Assembly (NCBI GenBank): GCA_019307545.1
Contig: JAFDJI010000208.1
Coordinates: 1 to 6,718 of the forward strand
Length of the DNA stretch: 6,718 nt
Reading direction: 5' to 3'
Origin: Deltaproteobacteria bacterium
Lineage (GTDB): Bacteria > Myxococcota_A > UBA796 > GCA-2862545
The translations under genes were made by a program, and so were the position numbers. Below, piece by piece: positions 1 through 6,718 of the stretch (within the stretch, counting starts at the first letter, position 1; the number at the start of each line of letters is the position of its first letter). The notes under the pieces are model-generated. The model did not search any database and had not been told where the DNA came from. It saw only the letters and a list, made by a program, of their open reading frames with translations.

Positions 1-396
1 CATCAGGTAGTAGCAGTCGACGATACGGACTTCATCTTCCATGATCTGGCCCCCGGTGTGAGTGCAATCGGCGAGACGCCTGCTGCAAGTCTAGAAACTC
101 CAATGGAAGGGATCAAGGCTCCTCGAACGGCGGTTCTTGACGGAGCACAGCAAAGGGCCCTGCGTGTGCTGGCGAGGAAGGGCCTTCTGGAAGACGCGAA
201 CCTCGACCAAGACGACGGGGACGAGCAGATCCTCATGCAAGCAGCGTCAGCAGAGGGCCGGGTCGCGATGGGTCGGCGGGCCGGCCGGCGGGTGTGTTGC
301 CTGCGGGGACTACCAGGTGCACCCTACCGGCGGCCCAAGCGGTGCGCCCAGTCCGGATGGTTCAACCTCCACCCCAACGTCCGCGCGCCCGCAGCC
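1..396 (+). pseudogene. Remnant of an IS91-like (Y2-type) transposase, C-terminal part
   Basis: Reading frame 1 is open from the left edge. It carries a chain of short segments in the order seen in the C-terminal half of IS91-like transposases with the Y2_Tnp domain, common in GC-rich proteobacteria: a helix ending in LARKGLLED (about 160-192), then AASAEGRVAMGRRAGRRV (about 241-294), then a cysteine followed by GWFNLHPNVRAPA (about 343-393). In the family these match the 'lrrrGLL', 'GRVALGPRAG' and 'C..vdGFnLHa.VrvpA' blocks. The usual continuation (a helix with ERLCRY, then the RPP and late RYHG motifs) is missing after about base 396, so the C-terminus is gone. The catalytic half would lie left of the window. 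Codon use in the first 150 bases is less GC-biased than in the downstream gene, which fits foreign origin and decay. The frame stays open to 978 only because GC-rich DNA has few stops; beyond 396 it is a shadow of the next gene. The family assignment is from memory of motifs and is fairly but not fully secure. Confidence 0.6.
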
Positions 397-398
397 GT

Positions 399-420
399 CG
401 TGGGGGATACTCCCGCCACG
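399..420 (+). repeat. Inverted repeat (hairpin) next to the start of the giant gene
   Basis: CGTGGGGGA and TCCCGCCACG flank a three-base TAC loop. They can pair over nine base pairs with one bulged G at 415. The last G of the stem touches the G-rich run (420-424) that is the only candidate ribosome-binding site for the ATG at 431, so a transcript carrying this stem would hold it beside the initiation region. No T-run follows, so an intrinsic terminator is unlikely. A role in translation control, or simply chance in GC-rich DNA, are both possible. Confidence 0.4.
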
Positions 421-430
421 GGGAAACGAC

Positions 431-3400
431 ATGACTGCAGAGCAAGCATCGCGCGTGAGGGTCAGCTTCACCTCGGAGGGACTGGGGGGACGCGAGTTCT
501 CACCCTTGAACCTCCCGGGCGCGCCGGACGTCGACCTCCTGCAGGTCGACCCGGACCTGGTGGATCACCTGCACGTGGACTTCGAATTGGACCTGCAGGC
601 GGGGTGTTATCCGGTGCCCCTGACCACCCGGCTGGTCCTCCCGCTGGACGTGCAACAGGGGTGTCGCGGCAAGGGCCACCTGACCGCTGGGCGCCGCACC
701 GACGGACCGGCGCCGGAGACCATTGTCACCTCCTTCGAGCTGGTCTTCGACTCGCCGCTGCTCCTGCACAACATCGTCCCGGTCCTGGCGCGGCTCTCGA
801 CCCTGTTCGAGGATCGCCAGGTCGCCGCGTTGCTCGCCCGGGTCCGCCAGCTGTCGGGGCCCACTCCCCAGTCGCGTCGCGCCCAGCTTCGAGAGCGCAT
901 CGGCAGGCGGGTCCGTCCGCGGGTCCGCCAGGTGCGCGACGGGTTGCGGGGGCGCTTGGAACGCCTGGCGACCGTTGAGCTGCGACGCGTGACCGGCCGC
1001 CCCGTCCGGCGCCGCGGAACCTGGCTGCTCGACCTGCGCTTCTCCGGACTGTTCAACGTCTTCGGACGCGCCCCGGTCCCCTTCCACCAGGTCCACCTCC
1101 CGCACCTGATCCTGCCCTACCCCCACGCCGCACTGAGGCACCTGCTCTCGGACGAGCCCCTGGCGACCGCCCACCTGCACACCGACCGGATGCCTGTGGA
1201 GGAGCTCGCCACGACCCTGGCGGCCTCCCTGTCCGGCTTCCAGGGAGCAGTCTCCCTGCACAGCGACCTGCCGGATACCGAGGGAGACGTGACGCTCGCC
1301 GGCCGCGGGCAGGTCCGGGTCGAGGTCCCGACCCTCGGGAGCGTGGGTCTCGAGGGGCGCTTCGCGGGCCAGGTGGCCAGGGAGCGGGTGGGGGTGGCGG
1401 TCGACGATCTCGCAATCCGCCTGTCCCACGGCGTCTTGCGTGCGCGTGGCTCGCTCGAGGTGCAGACCCGGGATCCGGGCGACTCGGTCGTGGGCCTGTG
1501 CGCGCGGGCCGCTTCGGACGGCCAGTGGCCCGAGGACCGGGTGTTGGTCAAGCTGGACGCCGGGGTGCTCGAGGGCTCGCACCTGGATCATCTCGACCTG
1601 CGGGGGCGCTTCGAGCACCCCATGTTGCGCGGGACCGCGGACATGGACCTACACCTCCACGACCTGTACGTCGAGGGTGGCCTCGCGGCGGAGCTGAGGC
1701 CCGACACCGGCATCGGTCGGACCACGGACCTGGATATCGGCTTCTCCGGGAAGTTCGACGTCCTGCCCGGGGAGATCGCCGAGGACGGGACCACCCGCGT
1801 CCGGGTCGAGGACCTGCGCGGCACCCTGGAGGGGAGCATCCGCACCAAAGGGCCTTCCGCCTACCGCGTCGACCTCGAAGGGGACGCCGCACTGGCCCTG
1901 CAGGCCACCACGGCGGTCGACGCCCTCCCGGAGCTCGACATCGATGAGGGGGAGCTCGCGACCACCCTCGTCGGACGCCTGGGCTTCGAGGGCCACATCA
2001 CCACACGCGACCTGGGCGAGGGGCTGCTGGCCATGGACTTCGACGGCTCGCGCGTCGACGTGACCCTGGACCAGACACGCCTGGATCTCCAGGAGCGCGC
2101 CCTCACCCTGCCCGAGGGCAGCGCGTTCGAGGTGCGCATCGCCGATGCCCACCTGGACACCTCGGGGCTCGGGCAGTCCCGGTACGGGGTGCGGTGGGAC
2201 CTGAAGGGCCAGTCTCCGCTCCTGCACGGACCCGACGGACCCGTGGTGCTCTTCGTCCCCGACCTGCGCCAGGGGAACCTGGACATCGAGCTCAGTCCAG
2301 CCGGAGGCCTGACGATCAGCGGTGAGGAGCACGGCCTGTACGACGCCCGCTACTTCAACGCCCTGATCAACCCCGAGCAGGAGACCGATCGCTGGATCGC
2401 GCTCCTGTCCGACGACGAGGCCCTCGACCACGTGATCGGTGCCGCCCGGGTCTTCTCGGAGGACATCGCTGAGACCCTCGAGTCGTTGCGCAAGTTCGCC
2501 CGCCGCGCCGAGGCGGCCTTCGACGCCGAGGGGGTGGAGGGACCGGCCGACATGATCCCCGGACCGGTCATCGCCCGGGTGATCTCGCGGCTGCTCGTCG
2601 AGACCCCGGAACTGGAGGACCGCGTCTACCCGCTGGTCAAGCGCGTCACCGACGGCGAGGGGCTCGACGTGCTCGCGACCAAGCGCCTGCTGGAGGAGAC
2701 GCTCCAGGAGCACGACTACGCCTTCGAGGTGGACCGGGTGATCCGCTGGCTGGCCCTGGTCCTCGGACCCACCGAGCCCATCCCCCCCCGGCGCGTCCAG
2801 CAGCTCACGTCCCTGGCGGAGCGCGCCGAGTACACAGAGCTGTTCCGCACGCTCCCCTCCGCGAGAGACATCAGTCGGATTGCGTCCGCTGATGCTGCGC
2901 TTCCAACCGGATTTTCAGAGCGCGTCTCCCGCGTCGCCACCTACCTCACCCCGGAGCAGATCGGCTGGCTCCTCGATCAGGAGCGCGAAGACTGGCGTCC
3001 GGCCGACCTGGCCCGCCTGCGCTACGTGGCTGCCCTCAAGGAGCGCGTGCGCCTGATCTCCGAGAGCTATGGGGGGCTCGCGTATGCATTCCAGGCCGCG
3101 GCGATCGGGTTCTTCCTCGGAGCCACGGTGCACTACGCTCCGGATCCCGGCGAGGCCACAAATCCCATCCCGGACGAGCCGCCGGGCCTGCTCTCCAACC
3201 CGAACTGCCTGCTGGGTCCCAAGGAGGCGGCCACCCTGCTCCAGGCCGGGCTGGCCGCCGCGCTCCAGGGAGGCACGGTCCAGTACAACCAGCGCATGTT
3301 GCTGGATTCCGTGCTCGCCCAGCCCCCCGAGTACCTCCGGCAGGTGCTCTACGAGATGAGCGAGGGGATTCCCCGGGTGCTGGTGGGGGTGCTCATGGCG

Positions 3401-5008
3401 CTCCTCAACCTGGAGCAGGGGGCCCTGAAGGAGCCCCTCGACCTGGTGGCGCTGTTCTCGGAGCGGCTCGGGATCGCCCTCCCACGCCTCGACGACTACA
3501 TGGCCGGTGGCCGGTGGGCCAAGCAGCCCTACTACGAGGCGCTGAACACCCAGGCCGAGTGGATCCTGGCGGCGTCCGAGTCCTACCAGGCCCTCAGGGT
3601 GTGGCTACAGACCGAGCGCCGGCCCGCCCCGGTCGAGCCCACGATCGACAATGCGATCGAAGAGCTCGCGTCACGGGCCAGAGCAGCCATCGCGTACGCC
3701 GACGAGCTTGGCAGCAAGTGCACCTTCACCGGTCGCGAGCCAACCCGTCGCCGCCGCGCGCGCGAGGCCTACGAGCAGGCCTTCGCCGCCTGCCGAGGGG
3801 TGCTGGATGCTGCGCCGCTAGCGTTCCAGTGGCCCTGGCTCAAGGGCTTTTGGAGCCGCAACTACGAGGCGCTCATGGTGCTCAGCGTGTTGCGCAACGT
3901 GCAGGAGGATGTGGACCGGGTGCGCAACTGGCTCACCGTCCGCCTGGGTGCGCCCATCCCACGTGCCGAGCAGGCGCTCCTCGAGGCCGTCGTCGACGTG
4001 CTCTACCTGCGCGAGGAGGACCGCGCGTCCCTGAAGGCCGACCCGCTGGTACGCCTGCTGATCGACCCGCCGCCGGGCCACTACGACTTCACGGTGATCA
4101 GCTGCATGGGCGTGGTCACCGAGGGCGCCAGCGGCCGGGAGCTCGAGGATGCCTTCGGGCGGCTCGAGCGCAGGCGGGGCGTACGCGTCATCCGGGCGAA
4201 CACCGCCACTGCGCGCTCCCTGGAGTACAACGCCGCCCAGGTTGAAGCCGCCGTCCGCCAGACCGCTACGCCCTGGGGGTACGTCGGCTACAGCCAGGGT
4301 TGTGCCAATGGCCTGCGCGCCGAGACCCTGCTCCTGGGCGGGACGCCCGAGCAACAGGCCCTTGCAGAAGGGCTGCGCTGCCGCCACTTCCTGTTCAACG
4401 CCTTCAACGGCTCCGCCCACGGGACGGGGGGAGACCTGAAGTTCCTGCGCGCAATGGTCGATGGGGAGAAGTTCCTCTCCCACTACCAGGCGGTGTTCTC
4501 GAAGCAGGCCATCCAGGTGGCCTTGAAGGGCATCCGCCTTACCCTGGACTCCCGCTTCTTCGTGCACACCATGGGCAGCGTGGACTCCCTGTCCTACGAG
4601 GGCGTCGAGTACGCGCTGCGCGAGGTGCAGATCAAGGACGACGCCCCCAGCACCCTGCTGCGCGGCGTGTTGTGCCACGAGATCCTGCCCGAAGCCCTCG
4701 AGATGCTCTCCAACGTGCTCACCAAGCAGCTCGAGAGCGACCAGCACGACACCCAGGTGAAGATCGACGAGGCCGTGGGTCACCCCACCTTCGTCCGCAA
4801 CCGCCAGGCCGACGCGATGCGGTCCTGCGACATGGGGGCCCTGCCCCAGATCACGCACCACTGGTCACCGCTGTTCAAGACCACCGAGTTCATCACCACC
4901 CAGCGAGATCGGGACCAGGCGATCTACGACTTCCCCAAGGACCGCCACGTCTTCCCGTGGATCGAGGTCAACGCGCGCTTCGGCGTCATCGAACCCGTCA
5001 CCAGGTGA
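431..5008 (+). CDS. Giant 1525-aa protein with a C-terminal alpha/beta-hydrolase-like domain
   Basis: I do not recognise the full-length family. The ATG at 431 was chosen because strong GC3 codon bias sets in just after it, a weak G-rich Shine-Dalgarno run (420-424) precedes it, and the frame upstream overlaps the transposase remnant; a TTG at 137 is the earliest in-frame alternative. No signal peptide or lipobox is visible. Regions seen: residues 1-110 beta-rich; 147-198 extremely arginine-rich (19 Arg in 52); about 285-640 alternating hydrophobic/polar strands separated by glycine and aspartate turns; about 641-1215 mainly helical, with hydrophobic stretches at 881-900 and 983-995; 1218 to the end an alpha/beta-hydrolase-like domain. 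The last has a hydrophobic strand and SCMG turn (1221-1227), an elbow G-Y-S-Q-G with the likely nucleophile Ser1288, a candidate acid Asp1385 in MGSVDS after a hydrophobic strand, and candidate His1476/His1477 in THHWSPL. A serine esterase, lipase or acyltransferase activity is an inference; substrate and location are unknown. It converges on the DUF1846 gene and has no visible operon partner. Confidence 0.85.
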   Translation: MTAEQASRVRVSFTSEGLGGREFSPLNLPGAPDVDLLQVDPDLVDHLHVDFELDLQAGCYPVPLTTRLVLPLDVQQGCRGKGHLTAGRRTDGPAPETIVTSFELVFDSPLLLHNIVPVLARLSTLFEDRQVAALLARVRQLSGPTPQSRRAQLRERIGRRVRPRVRQVRDGLRGRLERLATVELRRVTGRPVRRRGTWLLDLRFSGLFNVFGRAPVPFHQVHLPHLILPYPHAALRHLLSDEPLATAHLHTDRMPVEELATTLAASLSGFQGAVSLHSDLPDTEGDVTLAGRGQVRVEVPTLGSVGLEGRFAGQVARERVGVAVDDLAIRLSHGVLRARGSLEVQTRDPGDSVVGLCARAASDGQWPEDRVLVKLDAGVLEGSHLDHLDLRGRFEHPMLRGTADMDLHLHDLYVEGGLAAELRPDTGIGRTTDLDIGFSGKFDVLPGEIAEDGTTRVRVEDLRGTLEGSIRTKGPSAYRVDLEGDAALALQATTAVDALPELDIDEGELATTLVGRLGFEGHITTRDLGEGLLAMDFDGSRVDVTLDQTRLDLQERALTLPEGSAFEVRIADAHLDTSGLGQSRYGVRWDLKGQSPLLHGPDGPVVLFVPDLRQGNLDIELSPAGGLTISGEEHGLYDARYFNALINPEQETDRWIALLSDDEALDHVIGAARVFSEDIAETLESLRKFARRAEAAFDAEGVEGPADMIPGPVIARVISRLLVETPELEDRVYPLVKRVTDGEGLDVLATKRLLEETLQEHDYAFEVDRVIRWLALVLGPTEPIPPRRVQQLTSLAERAEYTELFRTLPSARDISRIASADAALPTGFSERVSRVATYLTPEQIGWLLDQEREDWRPADLARLRYVAALKERVRLISESYGGLAYAFQAAAIGFFLGATVHYAPDPGEATNPIPDEPPGLLSNPNCLLGPKEAATLLQAGLAAALQGGTVQYNQRMLLDSVLAQPPEYLRQVLYEMSEGIPRVLVGVLMALLNLEQGALKEPLDLVALFSERLGIALPRLDDYMAGGRWAKQPYYEALNTQAEWILAASESYQALRVWLQTERRPAPVEPTIDNAIEELASRARAAIAYADELGSKCTFTGREPTRRRRAREAYEQAFAACRGVLDAAPLAFQWPWLKGFWSRNYEALMVLSVLRNVQEDVDRVRNWLTVRLGAPIPRAEQALLEAVVDVLYLREEDRASLKADPLVRLLIDPPPGHYDFTVISCMGVVTEGASGRELEDAFGRLERRRGVRVIRANTATARSLEYNAAQVEAAVRQTATPWGYVGYSQGCANGLRAETLLLGGTPEQQALAEGLRCRHFLFNAFNGSAHGTGGDLKFLRAMVDGEKFLSHYQAVFSKQAIQVALKGIRLTLDSRFFVHTMGSVDSLSYEGVEYALREVQIKDDAPSTLLRGVLCHEILPEALEMLSNVLTKQLESDQHDTQVKIDEAVGHPTFVRNRQADAMRSCDMGALPQITHHWSPLFKTTEFITTQRDRDQAIYDFPKDRHVFPWIEVNARFGVIEPVTR

Positions 5009-5031
5009 ACCCCGACCGCGAAGGTGCGTTG
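5009..5031. other. Short convergent intergenic gap without an obvious terminator
   Basis: Only 23 bases separate the TGA of the giant gene (5006-5008) from the TAG of the DUF1846 gene (complement of 5032-5034). I see no stem of more than three or four base pairs and no T-run on either strand. Transcripts from the two sides probably overlap at their 3' ends or end by a factor-dependent mechanism. Confidence 0.5.
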
Positions 5032-6558
5032 CTAGGAGACGAACAGCTTGTTGGTCGCGAAGTTCGGCTCGCAGGACAGGCGGACGCCGAGGCTGCGAAG
5101 GCCCTTCTCGTCACCGGGAGTAGGCAGGTGGGTCATGTGGACCTCGCACCCCCGCAGCGAGCCCAGTTGCTCCATGGCCTGAGTGGCGATGGGGTTTGTG
5201 GTGGTGCTGATGGCGAGCGCGAGCAGCGACTCGCCCAGGTTGAGGCTGATGGAGTCGCGTCCCAGCACGTCCTTTCGCAGGCTGCCGATGGAGTCGATCA
5301 CCGCTGGGCTCAGCAGATCGAGGTGGGGGGGGATGCCGGCGAGATCCTTGATCGCGTTGAGCACCAGGGCAGCGGCAGCATGCATCAGCGGTGAGTTCTC
5401 GCCGGTGACGATTCGCCCGTCTCGGAGCCGGATAGCCGCACCGCTGTACACGCCCTTGTGGCCCTTGTGGCCCCGTTCGCGTGCAATGGATGCCGCCTCT
5501 CGGGCCTCGGCCACGGCGGGACGGTGCTCTGGCTTGAGCTCGAACTCCTCCATCAAGACCTCGAGACGGTGAACCGAGCTCGGATCCTCCTGTCCGAGGG
5601 CGACGTCACAGGCATAGCGGAAGTAGCGCCTGAGGATCTCCTGCTTGCCCGCCTCCTTTGCCGCCTCATCGTCGATGATGGCGAAGCCGGCGCGGTTGAC
5701 TCCCATGTCGGTGGGAGAGGAGTACATGCTGGCACCGGTGATGCGTTCGAGGATGCGCTTGAGTAGCGGGAAGGCGGCCACGTCCCGGTTGTAGTTGACC
5801 GCGGCCTTGCCGTAGGTCTCGAGGTGGAACGGGTCGATCAGGTTCACGTCACCCAGGTCGGCGGTGGCGGCCTCGTATGCGGCGTTGACCGGGTGACGCA
5901 GGGGCAGGTTCCAGATCGGGAAGGTCTCGAACTTGGCGTATCCGGCCGGAGTGCCACGGCGATGCTCGTGGTAGACCTGCGACAGGCAGGTTCCCATCTT
6001 GCCGCTGTTGGGTCCAGGCGCGTTGACGACGACGAGCGGCCGGGTCGTCTCGATGTAGGGGTTGGAACCGTACCCCTGTTCGCTGACCACCAGGTCGACA
6101 TCGGTCGGGTATCCCGGAATCGGCCGATGCAGGTAGACCGGGACTCCTCTGCTCTCGAGCTTCTTGTAGAAGGCGGCTGCAGCAGGTTGTTCCTCGAATC
6201 GGGTGATCACCACCGCTCTGATCTCGAGCCCCCACTCACGCAGGTCGTCGATCAGCTTGAAGGTGTCGGAGTCATAGGTGATGCCGAAGTCGGCCCTCAC
6301 CTTGTTGCGCGCGATGTCTCCGGCGTAGATGCACAGGATGATCTCGGCCTGGTCGGAGAGCTGCTGCAGCAGGCGCATCTTCACGTTGGGCTCGAACCCG
6401 GGCAGCACCCGCGAGGCGTGGTAGTCGAACACCAGCTTGCCTCCGAACTCGAGGTACAGCTTGTTGCCGCTCTGGTCGATGCGCTCGCGGATCGCTGCAG
6501 TCTGCTCGGCCAGGTACTTGTCGGTGTCGAAGGCGATGCGGTGTCCGGGGACTGCCAC
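5032..6558 (-). CDS. DUF1846/UPF0371 family protein, full length (508 aa)
   Basis: This belongs to the DUF1846 (UPF0371) family, found in many bacteria and to my knowledge without an established biochemical role. The family's landmarks appear in order: RIAFDTDKYL (7-16), LYLEFGGKL then HASRVLPGF (34-55), NAPGPNSGKMGTCLSQVYHE with a P-loop-like GPNSGK at 182-187, a late block with GENSPLMHAAAALVLNAIK, and a C-terminal LGVRLSCEP segment. Length matches the usual size of about 500 residues, and no internal stop or frameshift is seen, so the gene looks intact. Start choice: the frame is open to a GTG at 6636, but the GTG at 6558 has a good Shine-Dalgarno (GGGAGAGA, 6569-6562, core six bases from the start) and places the family's conserved N-terminal motif at residue 7. 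The 26 extra residues of the longer version resemble no part of the family. The protein appears soluble, with no signal peptide or membrane segment. It is transcribed towards the giant hydrolase gene and is probably monocistronic within this window. A tandem GHKGHKG precedes the conserved SGAAI segment. Confidence 0.93.
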   Translation of the reverse strand: MAVPGHRIAFDTDKYLAEQTAAIRERIDQSGNKLYLEFGGKLVFDYHASRVLPGFEPNVKMRLLQQLSDQAEIILCIYAGDIARNKVRADFGITYDSDTFKLIDDLREWGLEIRAVVITRFEEQPAAAAFYKKLESRGVPVYLHRPIPGYPTDVDLVVSEQGYGSNPYIETTRPLVVVNAPGPNSGKMGTCLSQVYHEHRRGTPAGYAKFETFPIWNLPLRHPVNAAYEAATADLGDVNLIDPFHLETYGKAAVNYNRDVAAFPLLKRILERITGASMYSSPTDMGVNRAGFAIIDDEAAKEAGKQEILRRYFRYACDVALGQEDPSSVHRLEVLMEEFELKPEHRPAVAEAREAASIARERGHKGHKGVYSGAAIRLRDGRIVTGENSPLMHAAAALVLNAIKDLAGIPPHLDLLSPAVIDSIGSLRKDVLGRDSISLNLGESLLALAISTTTNPIATQAMEQLGSLRGCEVHMTHLPTPGDEKGLRSLGVRLSCEPNFATNKLFVS

Positions 6559-6561
6559 GAT

Positions 6562-6569
6562 TCTCTCCC
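6562..6569 (-). promoter_or_regulatory. Ribosome-binding site that fixes the DUF1846 gene start
   Basis: On the minus strand GGGAGAGA lies just upstream of the GTG at 6558. The GGAG core (6568-6565) is six bases from the start codon, an ordinary spacing. The alternative GTG at 6636 would add 26 residues that match nothing in the family. Confidence 0.7.
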
Positions 6570-6600
6570 GCGATGTGAGCGATGGTCTCGGGTTCGTGAG

Positions 6601-6718
6601 TGTACGGGATCGAGTCACCTCTCCGGCGAGAACCACCTCCTCGTGGTCGGCCGGTCCGGTGACGAGAACGGGGCTACCAACGGGATGGCGGTGAACGTGT
6701 TCGACGTCAGCGACGTGA
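6601..6718 (+). pseudogene. 5'-truncated fragment of a secreted beta-propeller-type protein, runs off the right edge
   Basis: Read on the + strand from 6601, this frame gives TGSSHLSGENHLLVVGRSGD (6604-6663) followed by ENGATNGMAVNVFDVSDV (6664-6717). It resembles the block of secreted proteins with a C-terminal beta-propeller domain (PF09826 type), where a 'HP.g..hLL.vGrd.dE.G...G.qv.lFDVSD' segment recurs; LVIVD-type repeat proteins share the FDVSD ending. Upstream in the same frame (6541-6600) nothing family-like continues, and 5032-6558 is occupied by the intact DUF1846 gene on the other strand. The 5' part of the propeller gene is therefore missing here, pointing to a truncated pseudogene or a gene split by rearrangement. 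No start codon with a ribosome-binding site is seen for it. The region also has to hold the promoter of the DUF1846 gene, but I see no convincing -35/-10 pair. The assignment rests on about 38 residues, so it is moderate. Confidence 0.5.

Noticed and set aside
3..236. Minus-strand 77-codon frame at the left edge
   Set aside because: It is rich in S and R with no recognisable motif, and the plus-strand frame explains the region better as a transposase remnant.
137..430. Upstream extension of the giant gene to a TTG at 137
   Set aside because: This stretch overlaps the transposase remnant in a different frame. Its residues (many K, T, C, W, G) differ in character from the rest, and the ATG at 431 has a better context.
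397..978. Continuation of the frame-1 reading frame past the transposase remnant
   Set aside because: After about base 396 the product becomes a G-, P-, R- and A-rich string without family motifs, and from 431 the region is explained by the giant gene in another frame.
500..1618. Long open frame on the minus strand (372 codons) opposite the giant gene
   Set aside because: It is antisense to a frame with strong GC3 bias. Its product is low-complexity, rich in Q, G, R, E and V, with no recognisable domain. Similar frames occur at 1649-2713 and 3818-4861, as expected for GC-rich coding DNA.
3071..3130. Transmembrane segment in the giant protein (residues 881-900)
   Set aside because: The stretch is hydrophobic but contains Gln, Tyr and several Gly, and it lies within a helical domain with no positive-inside flank. 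A buried helix is at least as likely, so it is not annotated as membrane-spanning.
5009..5031. Bidirectional terminator between the convergent genes
   Set aside because: Only three- or four-pair stems can be drawn and no T-run is present on either strand.
6559..6636. N-terminal extension of the DUF1846 protein to the GTG at 6636
   Set aside because: The 26 residues do not match the family, and the GTG at 6558 has a clear Shine-Dalgarno at proper spacing.

Overview
The window is strongly GC-rich, and its genes prefer G or C at the third codon position. This fits a GC-rich bacterium. A myxobacterial or other delta-proteobacterial-type host is a guess from the kinds of gene debris present, not something the sequence proves. 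No RNA gene, CRISPR array or intact mobile element is visible.

Layout. (1) Bases 1 to about 396 hold, on the + strand, the decayed C-terminal part of a transposase resembling the IS91-like 'Y2' group. It is cut by the left edge and lacks the last part of the family. (2) A short hairpin (399-420) sits directly before the start of a very large + strand gene (431-5008, 1525 aa). The product has a beta-strand-rich N-terminal third, a long mostly helical middle and a C-terminal alpha/beta-hydrolase-like domain with a G-Y-S-Q-G nucleophile elbow. I do not recognise the full-length family. (3) A convergent - strand gene (5032-6558, 508 aa) ends 23 bp from it. It is a full-length member of the DUF1846/UPF0371 family, conserved in many bacteria and, to my knowledge, of undefined function. 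(4) At the right edge (about 6601-6718, + strand) is a short reading frame resembling part of a secreted beta-propeller protein. Its 5' part is absent, so it looks like a gene fragment continuing beyond the window.

How the parts fit. The two intact genes converge, so they are not one operon, and nothing in the sequence shows that their products work together. Broken genes on both sides suggest a rearranged or accessory stretch of chromosome. The giant hydrolase-tailed protein is the best candidate for something undescribed. Its N-terminal beta-rich part followed by a C-terminal serine-hydrolase fold invites a role in lipid or envelope metabolism, but that is inference.
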